NCBI GenBank assembly: GCA_027943335.1
Contig: BSBK01007729.1
Coordinates: forward strand, 310,001 to 374,000
DNA length: 64,000 nucleotides
Origin: Chamaecyparis obtusa
Lineage: Eukaryota > Streptophyta > Pinopsida > Cupressales > Cupressaceae
Direction of reading: 5' to 3'
Positions 55,038 to 64,000 of this stretch are shown here, in pieces. The position numbers were made by a program, and so were the translations under genes. How positions within the stretch are numbered: position 1 is the stretch's first letter; the number at the start of each line of letters is the position of its first letter. The notes beneath the pieces are model-generated. The model was given only the letters and a program-made list of their open reading frames with translations, was not told the origin of the DNA and searched no databases.

Positions 55038-55931
55038 ATGAACAAAGAATTTGAAATGTCTATGTTTGGTTTAATAAAATTCTTTGTTGGTCCTCAAATT
55101 CAGCAAAGCAAGAATGGTATATACATTACTCAATCTAAATACATTAAGGAAATACTTAAGAAGTTTGGTATGGAAGATTCAAAACTAGTTGGTACACCCA
55201 TGTGTACTGGACTAAAACTTACCAAAAATGATGATTCAAAAGAAGTTGATCAGACCCTATACCGATCTATGATTGGAAAATTGCAGTATGTAGTACATAC
55301 AAGACCTGATATTGCCTTAGCAGTTGGTATAGTAGCTAGATTCTCAGCAAAACCTAAGGAAAATCATATGATGGCAATCAAAAGAATCTTAAGATACTAA
55401 AAAGGAACTGAAGAATATGGTTTGTGGTATAAATTTGGAGGCAATCTAGACTTAAAAGTGTTTACTGATGCTGATTGGGTAGGAAACATTGATGACAGAA
55501 AAAGCACAAGTGGTGGAGCATTTTTTCTTGGAAAAAGACTGGTATCCTGGACTAGTAAAAAACAAAATTGCACATCTCAATCCACAGCTGAAGTAGAATA
55601 TGTTGCTGCTGCAGTAAACTGTTCAAATATTGTTTGGTTTAAATAGCTATTAGAAGGTATGAAGGTTGAAATCAAAGAACCAGTTGTTATATTTTGTGAC
55701 AATACCAGTGCAATAAACATTTCAAAGAATCCAGTGATGCATTCCAAAACCAAGCACATTGCTATTAAATATCACTTTGTCAGAGAATTGGTGCAGGACA
55801 AGGAAATCAGATTAGAATATATTCATACAAAAGAACAGATTGCAGACATTTTTACCAAACCATTACCTAAGGATGCATTTGTGTATCTAACAGGTAAGTT
55901 AGGGGTCATTCCCCTATCCGAGGCTCACTAA
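55038..55931 (+). pseudogene. Sire-3 RT thumb and RNase H
   Basis: EFEMSMFGLIKFFVGPQIQQ, TPMCTGLKL and RPDIALAVGIVARFSAKP, TAA near 55398, then RNase H: FTDADWVGNIDDRKSTSG, LVSWTSKKQNCTSQSTAEVE and ... FCDNTSAINISKNPV, SKTKHIAIKYHFVREL, IFTKPLPKDAF. TAG at 55644-55646 separates two parts. Catalytic Asp residues (TDADW, CDN) are kept. Ends at TAA 55929-55931. Confidence 0.93.
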
Positions 55932-56306
55932 ATACAGTTTTAGTGATGCATCAACCAGAACATGATTGAAAATCAACCAGTTGATGCAGCATATTCAAGG
56001 AATCATTGCATATGAATCAGTACTTGAGGTACATTAATTTTCACCGGTAATATGTGAATTATCTTTGGCATGTGTTGTCAAAGAGGGAGTGTTTGCTATG
56101 TCTTTGCTATTACTTCAAGAAATTCAAGAAATTTTCAATAGTCAGAAGGAAGAATTTTTAGGATAAAGGAAGTTTGCTAACGGAAAGAATTTTCAGGATA
56201 AAGTAAGTTTGCTGACAGAGGGAGATTTGAATCTGAACCAAGCTAATTCTTTCAAATTTCTTATGCTATGACTTATTGTGTTGCCATCAATGCCAAAGAG
56301 GGAGAT
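55932..56306 (+). other. Sire-3 3' UTR with several purine tracts
   Basis: Non-coding. Purine motifs CAAAGAGGGAGTG near 56078, ACAGAGGGAGATT near 56214, and AAAGAGGGAGAT at 56295-56306 before the 3' LTR; the last is the PPT. No envelope-like ORF. Confidence 0.82.
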
Positions 56307-57642
56307 TGTTGGAAACAATTGTCTGAAGGAAATTGCTACTCAAATTATGTATTGTCTTTGATGTCACACAATGTCATAGTCTGCAGCAATTAGTTCCTAC
56401 CGATCTCAGTCTGTCTGTCAGACAAGAAGATTAGTGCTTACCGAGTCCACTCGGTTATCAAAGAAAATCAGTGTCTACCGAGTCCACTCGGTTATCAAAG
56501 AAAATTTAGCATTTACCGAGTTCAGTCGGTCGTCAAAGGAAATTCAGTGTTTACTGAGTTCAGTCAGTTGTCAAAGGAAATTCAGTGTTTACCGAGTTCA
56601 GTCGGTCGTCAAAGGAAATTCAGTGTTTACCGAGTTCAGTTGGTCGTCAAAGGAAATTTAGTGTTTACCGAGTTCAGTCGGTCGTCAAAGGAAATTCAGT
56701 GTTTACCGAGTTCAGTCAGTTATCGAAGGTAAAGGATTGTCAGTGTTTACCGAGTTCCCTCGGTCTCTGAAAGATTGTAGAAAGTTATGGTCACCGAGCA
56801 CTGTCGGCCCTTGAAGGATTTTTGCAAATAGAGTTTGCTTAATTCAGTTGACTGTTATACTAAATAATGTCAATTTGACAAATCTAAAATCATATAAATA
56901 AAAGGTCAAATGTGAAAAATAAAAAAGATATACAGTAGAAGTTTATAGAAGAAAAGACAGGAAAGGTGTGTGCAAATTTGTGAAGGATGTTCAGATATCC
57001 TTAAGGTGTAGCAAAGATTTATTCAATTAGGAAGGATCACACATATGCAGAACAGAGATCTGTAATCAGCAAGGCAGTTGCATTATTATACAGGTCATTT
57101 TTTTTTTCATTGTTACCTTTTTATCATTGTAACAGTGAATTCTAAATCTCTTAACCGAGTTGGTTTAACAACCATATTGTAAATCCTCTAACAAGGTGAC
57201 AATTCCATTGAATTGTTTTCAAGACCTCTTACCAGGCCACTCCTAGCAGGGTGATTAAATCCTCTAACAAGGTCACACCTAACAGTGTGTTTTGTAACCT
57301 TTTACCGGGTTGGCTTCTAATCGGGCATCACTTCAGAAAAGTGAAAATCAGTATCTAGATACATTGGTGGTTTTTCCCATATTGGGTTTCCACGTTAAAA
57401 TCTTGTGTCTCTTGTGTTCTTAATTGCTATCTTAATCATACACCAGTGCTGATGAATATCTAAAAGATAATTTTGCTAATACTTTCTGCATCTTCACAGT
57501 TACTGCAATCTATTTACCGAGTGCTAAAATAGATAACATTTTTTTTTGATATCCTAAGGGATCTGGAAAGAATTAATTGTGAAAGTGTTTTATGGTTGAC
57601 TGATTCACCCCCCCTCTTAGTCACTTCATCCATATTCCATCA
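56307..57642 (+). repeat. Sire-3 3' LTR
   Basis: TGTTGG start, CCATCA end, followed by GGGAA. The 38-bp array is at about 56434-56740. Hairpin TGACTG (57597-57602) / TAGTCA (57618-57623), with one C to T that still allows a G-U pair in RNA. Confidence 0.95.
56434..56745. repeat. 38-bp tandem array in Sire-3 3' LTR
   Basis: Counterpart of the 5' LTR array with the same unit, phase and approximate copy number. Confidence 0.93.
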
Positions 57643-57647
57643 GGGAA

Positions 57648-59062
57648 TTGGTCGCTAGACCTAAAGATAAGAATGTGATTAGAACTAAATGGGTATTTAG
57701 AAACAAGATGAATGAACAAAGAGAAGTAGTAAGAAACAAAACAAGATTGGTATGTAAGGGATACTCACAGCAAGAAGGAATTGACTATGAAGAGACTTTT
57801 TCCCCTATGGAAAGACTTGATGTAGTAAGAATTTTTTTGGCTTATGCAACATTTAAGAAATTCAAAGTGTATCAGATGGATGTGAAGTCGGCATTTTTTA
57901 ATGGAGAATTGGAAGAAGAAGTCTACATTGAGCAACATGAAGGTTTTCCTTTGACTCAAGAAGGAGACATGGTATGTAAACTAAAGAAAGCATTGTATGG
58001 ACTATGCTAGATTGAATAAGTATTTGTTAAAATTGGGATTTACAAAAGGAACAACTGATAGTAACTTGTACACAAAAGAAATTGAGAATGGATTATTAGT
58101 TATAGTTATTTTTGTTGATGACATTATTTTTGGAGGAGAAGATGAAGCTAGTGAAAAATTTGCTGATGAAATGAAGATAGAATTTGAAATGAGTATGATT
58201 GGAGAAATGAAATACTTTTTGGGGTTATAGATAACACAAAACAAAGATGGTATCTTTGTAAGTCAGACAAAGTACTTGAATGATTTATTGAAAAGATTTG
58301 GTATGGAGAATTGTAAACTAGTTGGAACACCTATAGTTACAGGATATAAACTATCTAGTAAAGATGAGACACCATTAGTTGAGAAAAACAAATACAGATC
58401 CATGATTGGTGGATTGTAGTACTTGACACACACTAGAGCTGATATAGCACATTTAGTTGGAATAGTAGCAAGATTTCAAGCTAAACCTAGAGAGTCACAT
58501 TATGCAGTAGTAAAGAGGATACTAAGATATTTAAGAGGTATAATGGACTCTGGATTGTGGTATGAAAATTTTGATGATTTTACCCTATGTGCATATACTA
58601 ATGCTGATTGGGAAGGCAACTTTGATGATAAGAAAAGCACTAGTGGTGGAGCCTTTTTTCTTGGAGGAAGATTAGTTTCTTGGTTAAGAAAGAAGAAAAA
58701 TTGTATTTCATAGAGTACAACAAAACCAAAGTATGTAGTAGCAACAAACAATTGTAACTAGATACTTTGGATGAAGCAAATGTTGAAGGATATTAGAATT
58801 AAGTTTGATGAGCCTATTGTCATACATTATGACAATACCAATACAGTTAGTATGTTTAAAAATCATGTATTGCATTCTAAGACTAAGCATATAGAGATCA
58901 AGTATCATGTTGTAAGAGAGAAAGTTGTAGATAAAGAAGTCAGATTGGAGTACATTAGCACAAAAGAGTAGATAGCAGACATATTTACTAAGCCCTTGTC
59001 GAAGGATACATTTGAGTATGTAAGAGGTATGCTTGGGGTTATGCCCCAACCTAATCTTGAGT
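57648..59062 (+). pseudogene. Sire-2 reverse transcriptase and RNase H (after Sire-3)
   Basis: The frame interrupted at 50308 resumes as [36 protein letters not shown] and YQMDVKSAFFNG. At 58008 the KQAPRAWY block is missing (about 22 bp), shifting the frame. Then ARLNKYLLKLGFTKG and the active site VIFVDDIIFGG. TAG after FLGL (58228-58230) and GGL (58417-58419). RNase H has YTNADWEGNFDDKKSTSG (Asp to Asn at TDADW), HYDNTNTVSMF and SKTKHIEIKYHVVRE, TKE*IADIFTKPL. Ends about 59062. Confidence 0.92.
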
Positions 59063-59438
59063 AAAGATGTAGATGGTTGCATCCGTCCAATGGTTTATGC
59101 ATTTATCTTTCTCCTGGACTAGATTTTGGTACTTCCTCTATGGGGGAGTATGTGTATCTAAGCTGAGTCATGAGGACTCTTGTGAATGTATTTTCTGAAT
59201 AGTGTGTTTGGACATTGAGCTATTGTTTGACATAGTGATAGAATTTTTGTCATTGATGTCAATGGGGGAGAAAATCATTAAAAAAATTGAGGAACTACAT
59301 TTTTTGGAGAGATTGAATAGGAAAACGAAGCAATATTTGATTGATGAAGAGCAGTAGAGCAGTTAAGCAACAGTGATTGGATTTTTGGAACATTGGATGT
59401 TTTTCATCTATGTTGCCATCAATGCCAATGGTAGAGAT
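59063..59438 (+). other. Sire-2 3' UTR with purine tracts
   Basis: Non-coding. TATGGGGGAGTA near 59142, AATGGGGGAGAA near 59262, and AATGGTAGAGAT at 59427-59438 adjoining the 3' LTR. The last is a damaged form of the Sire-1 PPT. Confidence 0.82.
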
Positions 59439-60644
59439 TGTTAGTAATGAATTCTTGATGATCAGTAGTCATTATATAGCAGTGGTTGTTGCATTCATGA
59501 CTATGATTGTCATTGATGTCAACATAGTGATATTCTAGAATTTAGTAGAGTTGCAGGCACAGTTTTATTTTTACGCACATGGGATATTGCATTTGGGATT
59601 ATGTATAGTTGATGGTATGTTCTTTGGTGTGTTATTAACCTATGGTTAAGAGTGCAAAAAGAAATTCATTCATTCATGTAAGTTATAAGCATTTTCGTGG
59701 AAGCAATATTCTGGCAGTGTTCCTGAGTAGCGATTTTTGGTAACCAGAGGATATCTCCTAATCGGGATGGAATCTAATTCTGCCTAGTGAAAGGGAAGTT
59801 TGAGACACATTGGTAGTGATGTAGTTCACTGTGAAAAATTTGAGGTGACACGAGTGAAGAGTTATTACATTTGGAAGCTGACAGTTTTATGTAATTTTTG
59901 GTGTAGCGTGTTGAAATTATTATTTTGTAATTGCATGCCAAGTCATTTGTAATTATTTGAGTGTGGTGTAAAGGAAGAAATTTTTTCCTTGTTATGACAT
60001 GGATCATGATATTGTAATAGTTGTGATATGAAATTATGAAAGTTGTGATGCGAATGTATGCATGAGGTGAAGAAAAGAGCTAATTCAGTTGTGAAGGAAG
60101 ACTTGCAAATTATAGAGATCTAGATTTGTGATCTTGTGTAGTAGAGAGTGCTGTTTTGGCATAGTGTGAAGGAGGTAACATATTTCATATTATTCTATTG
60201 AATAATCCTAAGATCTATTCGACAGTGAGTTCATAGATCTTGCCTTGAAGCTATTTGGGCAGTGGGTCCTTTAGTCTTCCATAACTCTTAACCGGGTTAG
60301 AATGTTTTAACAGGGATTCAAAATCTCCTAACAAGAATTCATATGTACTAAATGTATTTCATAAGACTCCTAATAGGGTCCACCCTTTCACAAGGAACTT
60401 TCATATTAGTGCATCATTTTGTGGGCATCATTCCCACCGGGGTTTACTCTTTGATCAAGAGGTTCCCTAGTCAACATATCTTGTGTTATTGTGTATGATT
60501 ATCTTTCTATGGTTGGGTACTACATTGATTATATGGTTTAAATATATTCAAGTTGATATTGAGGTTGATAAATGGTTTAATTATTAGATAACTAATTCAC
60601 CCCCCCCCCCTCTCAGTTATCTTGGGGATCTTTACTTTTGAACA
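59439..60644 (+). repeat. Sire-2 3' LTR
   Basis: TGTTAGTAATG start, TTGAACA end, then CAATG. Hairpin GATAACT (60587-60593) / AGTTATC (60615-60621) around an 11-C tract. Confidence 0.94.
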
Positions 60645-60649
60645 CAATG

Positions 60650-61668
60650 ATGGAATCTCTACCTCAACTGGTAATACTACCTCTAATCCATAAACTATTG
60701 AAAAAGGAGGTGCACTAGTTGGTGTTTTGATATTGGTTTTGTAAGCCCATAATGCTGGTTTAATTGGTTGATGTCAGTCCTTTCCTTATTTATTCATTGT
60801 CCTATGTAACATTTTCAATATAGGTTTGTTAGATGCTTCAGTTTGTCCGTTACCTTGAGGGTAATATATCAAGGAACAATCTTGAGTGATTTTGAATTGA
60901 AGACATGTAACTCATCTATGTCTTTTTTTCTTAATTGATCCCCATTTTCAATCACAATCAATGAGGGTATTCCATATCTATAGATGATATAATTCAAGAT
61001 AAACATTGAAATTTGTTTTCTAGTTGCATTAGATAGTGGAACAACTTCCACCTATTTTTTGAAATATTTAGTTGCAATAATGATGTATTTATGTTGACTT
61101 GATGAATTTAGGTAAATATGACCAACTAAATCAAAGGACCATTGTTGGAATGGCCAATGTGTTATGAAAGGAATTATCTCCCTAGATGGAGCATGTATTA
61201 GGTTTCCATGGATCTAACATTTCTTGCATATTTTTGAAAAATTCATAGCATATTCTTCCATCATGGGTCAATAATATCTAACTCTTAAGAATTTCTTGGC
61301 TAATGAAAAACCATTTGAGTGTGACCCACACACAACTTCATGAACTTCCTTTAATGCATGATTAGACTCTTCATTTTCTAAACACCTAAGAAGTTTATTA
61401 TATAGACCATGTCTATACAAGTCATTAGAGATGATTATATAACATGATGCCACTCTTATAAGGGATCTCTTTTAATTTATAAAATAGCTTTCAAGGATTA
61501 TTTGGTCTTTTAGGTAAGAATACATATGGGCATATTTGGATAAAACTTGGGTTTCAAGGGCACAAACAATTTGAGATTTGGGTGAGTCATATGCGGGAAA
61601 TGTGAGTTCTTCCACTAGGAAGTCATAGAAAAGATGGTGTTCTTAAAGTTGTAACATTGATGCTAAAG
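60650..61668 (-). pseudogene. Tat-1 integrase, core and N-terminal finger (broken)
   Basis: Reads downward. The finger region at 61453-61268 has ISNDLYRHGLYNKLLRCLENE and VHEVVCGSHSNG, then a damaged core. 61051-60869 has MEVVPLSNATRKQI, NYIIYRYGIPSLIVIENGDQ, where Tat-2 has SIITDNEG, so the second Asp is changed. It matches Tat-2 17640-16880 throughout. The C-terminal part lies beyond Sire-2 at 45990-46358. Confidence 0.82.
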
Positions 61669-61701
61669 TTGTAACATTGATTCTAATCAGTTACGGAAAG
61701 A

Positions 61702-62175
61702 ATGAGTGGGAATGAGAGTAGCATGCACAAAGGAGGGGCTAGGGTTTGTAGCAGAAATGGAGAAGGGGAGGGTGTAGAGGGAGAGGAAGGAGGCAGTGAT
61801 GTCAATGGAGGGAAGATTGATGCTACTATTGACATCAAAACCTTCTTTGGGAAGATTTTTTTGTTGTGCCAGGTGTGGTCGAGAGGGCCTTATCATAGGC
61901 ATTTCTTGTGTTACCTTAGCCTTAGTGGTTGGGGTGTTTGGGTCATGTTGTTTGGGAGAATGTATGAGGAGGTCGAGACCATGGGTGCCCCTAATTCTTG
62001 TGGGGGATTTCTGCACATTTTTAATGGAATATATTACAATGTTGTTGGAGGCTTGTCTCTGGTGTGCTTCCCATTTCTTCTAGAGCCTAAGGAGGTGGGG
62101 AAAAAAGATCCATTCTATTTTCTCTCCATATTTTGTGGTAGAGGGTGTAGCTCTCATGTGGGAGAGCGTCTCTAG
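61702..62175 (+). CDS. Unknown open frame in the 1.67-kb insertion
   Basis: 157 open codons from ATG 61702. The first part is Gly/Glu-rich; later it is hydrophobic with several Trp and Cys. I recognise no domain. It ends at TAG 62173-62175, and a second open frame (62191-62967) starts 16 bp further in a different frame, so the two could be pieces of one decayed ORF. If the host insertion is a LINE, this could be part of ORF1 or the ORF2 tail, but nothing in the sequence shows it. Confidence 0.3.
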   Translation: MSGNESSMHKGGARVCSRNGEGEGVEGEEGGSDVNGGKIDATIDIKTFFGKIFLLCQVWSRGPYHRHFLCYLSLSGWGVWVMLFGRMYEEVETMGAPNSCGGFLHIFNGIYYNVVGGLSLVCFPFLLEPKEVGKKDPFYFLSIFCGRGCSSHVGERL

Positions 62176-62190
62176 TTTTCTTTCTTTGAA

Positions 62191-62967
62191 ATGCTTTGTT
62201 GGGGGTTTGAGGATGCTTCTTCCAAAAGGCTTTTCTTCTTCTTTGATGAGCTTGTCTCTTCCCCTTCTTATCTAGCTCTAGTTGTGGTTAGTTTTGTCCC
62301 TCCTTTGTCCTGTGTCTTTATTTGGTGTAGGGACTATCCCTTTCCCATTCCTTTTCCACTTTTCTATACTCCTATTGAGGGGGAGTTCATCCCTATCAAG
62401 GTGGGATTTCTTCTTGTGGTTTACTGGTGGAAGATTCCTTCTCTACTAATGCTTTCCTCTTCCATGAATCTTATAGAGGGACAAGATCCTATTGAGGAGG
62501 AAGCCCATCCTATTGAGGTGGACAATGGTTATTGGCTGGGGGTGAGTAGTGGCATTTGGTTTCTTCATTCTTTGAATGACTTGAAGGTGCTATGGATTAG
62601 GATGGAGGATGACCATTTTCTTAAATGGGCTAAGGGGACTATTTTGGGTTGCCAGTTTAAAGTTGGAGAAATGCTTTTGGTGTTGGTAGATATGTTGAAT
62701 GTGGGTGCTCTTCTTGTGAAGGAGTGGTGGAAGCCTTCTATGGAGGTGGAGATTGTGTTCATGAACTTGGAGGTGGAGGAGACTCCTATTGAGTTGGAGT
62801 TTTTCTGGGCTACCTCTTGTGGTCGTGCTAATGGAAGGAGATGTTATAGCTTCAGCCTACTTATCTTGATCTTATTCCTCTCTGCTCCTATAGGGTGGAG
62901 CCTTTTTCTATTGAGGTGGACAAGGAGTTTGTGGTGGGTTGGAATATCTTTGACAGTGGTGGGATAG
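62191..62967 (+). CDS. Unknown 258-codon open frame in the 1.67-kb insertion
   Basis: Open from ATG 62191 to TAG 62965. Hydrophobic N-terminal third (FFFF, VVVSFVPP), then three related acidic units containing PIE (TPIEGEFIPI, DPIEEEAHPIEV, TPIELEFF) and a Trp-rich centre. No known domain recognised. An open stretch of this length is uncommon in this stop-rich window, so the insertion may be younger, but it may equally be chance in less AT-rich sequence. Confidence 0.32.
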   Translation: MLCWGFEDASSKRLFFFFDELVSSPSYLALVVVSFVPPLSCVFIWCRDYPFPIPFPLFYTPIEGEFIPIKVGFLLVVYWWKIPSLLMLSSSMNLIEGQDPIEEEAHPIEVDNGYWLGVSSGIWFLHSLNDLKVLWIRMEDDHFLKWAKGTILGCQFKVGEMLLVLVDMLNVGALLVKEWWKPSMEVEIVFMNLEVEETPIELEFFWATSCGRANGRRCYSFSLLILILFLSAPIGWSLFLLRWTRSLWWVGISLTVVG

Positions 62968-63354
62968 GATAGAGGTGTAGTAGTTTATAGACCTTCATTT
63001 TTTATGGACAAAGATGGATAGGCTATTTGTGGCCTAAGCTTGCTTCTTCGGTTTTATGGTGATGAAAGTGTCTCTCTCTTTCAATTTATTTCCTTCCTAT
63101 GGTCGAGTGATTGCTGACAATTTTAAAGGGCTCACTCTCGTCCTTTGTTTTTGTTTTTGGTTAAAGCTTGCATCTTTTGTGGGGGCTTGTCCCAAGATGT
63201 TCTTTAGGTATGTCTTTGATAGAGGTAGACTAGACAATATTTTTCTGTTGATTATCTGCTCTCAGACTAGTGCTATTAATGTGCTCCTAGTCCTTTGTTC
63301 CATGGGCCAGCATCCTCTTGTTGCTTTTCTTTATCAAAAACATTGATGCTAAAG

Positions 63355-63753
63355 TAGCCATTGCATTAGCTACTCTATTCTCTAATATTGGAATTTTCTC
63401 ATATGTGATGAAGACAACTTAGCATTTCTTCAAGTCATCCACCATTTTTTTGTAAGGCATGATCTTATCATCTTTTTTTGATAATCACCATTCACTTGAT
63501 TTGTAATGAGTTGTGAATCTCTGTAGATATGTAATTCAAAAAATTTCCACTCTATTTTAAGTTTGAGTCCATTTATGAGAGCTTCATATTCGACTATATT
63601 ATTTGTACATGGAAAGATCATCTTATATGACTTTCGAATTTAATATCCTTGTGGTGTGATAAATAAGCATCCAGCTCCTGATCCTTGTTGCGTGAAGGAA
63701 CCATCAAAATAAATTTTCCATGGGTGCTTTGTTAAGAGCATAATAAACTCATC
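63355..63753 (-). pseudogene. Tat-1 second (archaeal-type) RNase H
   Basis: 63621-63430 reads CTNNIVEYEALINGLKLKIEW, then LHIYRDSQLITNQVNGDYQKK, matching Tat-2 18152-17928. GDSQL has become RDSQL. Further down the frame is lost and the sequence meets the 1.67-kb insertion. Confidence 0.8.
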
Positions 63754-64000
63754 TCAAAAATCCACATGTAATGGCTTGTCATCTATTAATGGTGTTTCTA
63801 CAAGTTGATCAGAAATCACTTTTCCTTTAATGTATTTTCTATCAACATATTCAATGTCAAATTCACTTAGAATTAGGACCCACTTAGCTAATCTTCCTGT
63901 CAACATTTCCTTACTCAATAGATATTTGAGTGGATCAATTTTAGCCACTAACTTCACCTTATGTGCCAACATGTAATGCCTAAACTTTTGAGATGCAAAT
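63754..64000 (-). pseudogene. Tat-1 RT-linked RNase H, end (runs off window)
   Basis: 63972-63754 has LVAKIDPLKYLLSKEMLTGRLAKWVLIL and SEFDIEYVDRKYIKGKVISDQL, matching Tat-2 around 18460-18336. The N-terminal part is outside the window. Confidence 0.84.

Larger units (their letters stand above)
50309..57642 (+). mobile_element. Sire-3: complete Ty1/copia element inside Sire-2
   Basis: LTRs 50309-51645 (1337 bp) and 56307-57642 (1336 bp), TSD GGGAA at 50304-50308 and 57643-57647. All copia domains are present in order. It is a different family from Sire-1/Sire-2 by LTR sequence and protein divergence. LTR palindromic tandem repeats and several PPT-like tracts resemble Sireviruses. Confidence 0.96.
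46359..60644 (+). mobile_element. Sire-2: complete Ty1/copia element containing Sire-3
   Basis: LTRs 46359-47567 (1209 bp) and 59439-60644 (1206 bp), TSD CAATG at 46354-46358 and 60645-60649. Gag, protease, integrase, RT and RNase H are present; removing Sire-3 leaves about 6.95 kb. The coding frame resumes across Sire-3 (TWE before, [11 protein letters not shown] after). Inserted into Tat-1 integrase. LTR features and multiple PPTs fit the Sirevirus branch. Confidence 0.95.
61669..63338 (+). mobile_element. Unclassified insertion with 16-bp direct repeats (LINE-like retroposon?)
   Basis: AACATTGATGCTAAAG occurs at 61653-61668 and 63339-63354, exactly flanking 1670 bp that has no counterpart in Tat-2; Tat sequence is collinear on both sides. 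A long, single TSD without LTRs and an end in CTTTATCAAAA suggest a non-LTR retrotransposon, probably 5'-truncated, in plus orientation. The insert is less AT-rich than its surroundings. No RT or endonuclease motif was recognised, so the class is uncertain. Confidence 0.55.
3723..64000 (-). mobile_element. Tat-1: host Ty3/gypsy Tat-lineage element, interrupted, runs off both ends
   Basis: This is the oldest layer. Its own sequence remains at 3723-4611, 43022-46358, 60650-61668 and 63339-64000; everything between is inserted. On the minus strand the pieces read RNase H, second RNase H, integrase, spacer, then an antisense PMD ORF, the same order as in Tat-2. Continuity is shown at each break: the integrase sequence resumes across Sire-2 with the CAATG duplication, and the glycine-rich PMD frame resumes across Tat-2 with GGCAG/GGCAA. 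LTRs, gag, protease and most of RT lie outside the window. Confidence 0.85.

Overview
The window is plant nuclear DNA, AT-rich and made almost entirely of nested LTR retrotransposons. No host gene, tRNA, rRNA or CRISPR array was found. The element families (Ty3/gypsy chromoviruses, giant Ty3/gypsy Tat elements, Ty1/copia elements with Sirevirus features, one TRIM) and the nesting depth point to a seed plant with a large, repeat-rich genome. A conifer or other gymnosperm is plausible, but the sequence alone does not prove it.

Architecture, with boundaries set by LTR pairs and target-site duplications (TSDs). The oldest visible layer is a minus-strand Tat element (Tat-1) that runs off both window ends; its pieces lie at 3723-4611, 43022-46358 and 60650-64000. 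Four things sit in it: a plus-strand chromovirus (Chr-1, 1-3722, 5' end outside the window); a second complete minus-strand Tat element (Tat-2, 4612-43016, TSD GGCAG/GGCAA); a copia element (Sire-2, 46359-60644, TSD CAATG); and an unclassified, perhaps LINE-like, insertion (61669-63338, 16-bp direct repeats). Tat-2 in turn holds Sire-1 (7045-12127, TSD GAAAG), a 375-bp TRIM (23455-23829, TSD CTTTG), a candidate inverted-repeat element (25534-26514), Chr-2 (27405-35233, TSD TTATA) and Chr-3 (35321-41680, TSD TGTTA). Sire-2 holds Sire-3 (50309-57642, TSD GGGAA).

Tat-2, once the guests are subtracted, is about 18.7 kb. On the minus strand it reads 5' LTR, PBS-like site, long leader, gag, protease, a G-patch region, RT, RNase H, a second archaeal-type RNase H, integrase, a 2.2-kb spacer, then an ORF on the opposite (plus) strand encoding a plant mobile domain (PMD) protein, PPT and 3' LTR. 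Tat-1 shows the same arrangement, including its own antisense PMD ORF, and Tat-2 landed in the glycine-rich part of that ORF.

All coding regions are degenerate. The inactivating changes I could identify are almost all C:G to T:A transitions: many CAG to TAG, plus TGG to TAG, D to N and E to K at catalytic sites, and C to Y in zinc knuckles. This fits deamination of methylated cytosines in silenced DNA. Several stops and a catalytic-residue loss are shared by independently inserted copies (Chr-1/Chr-3 and Sire-1/Sire-2), which suggests that already defective copies were mobilised, or that the same sites mutate repeatedly.
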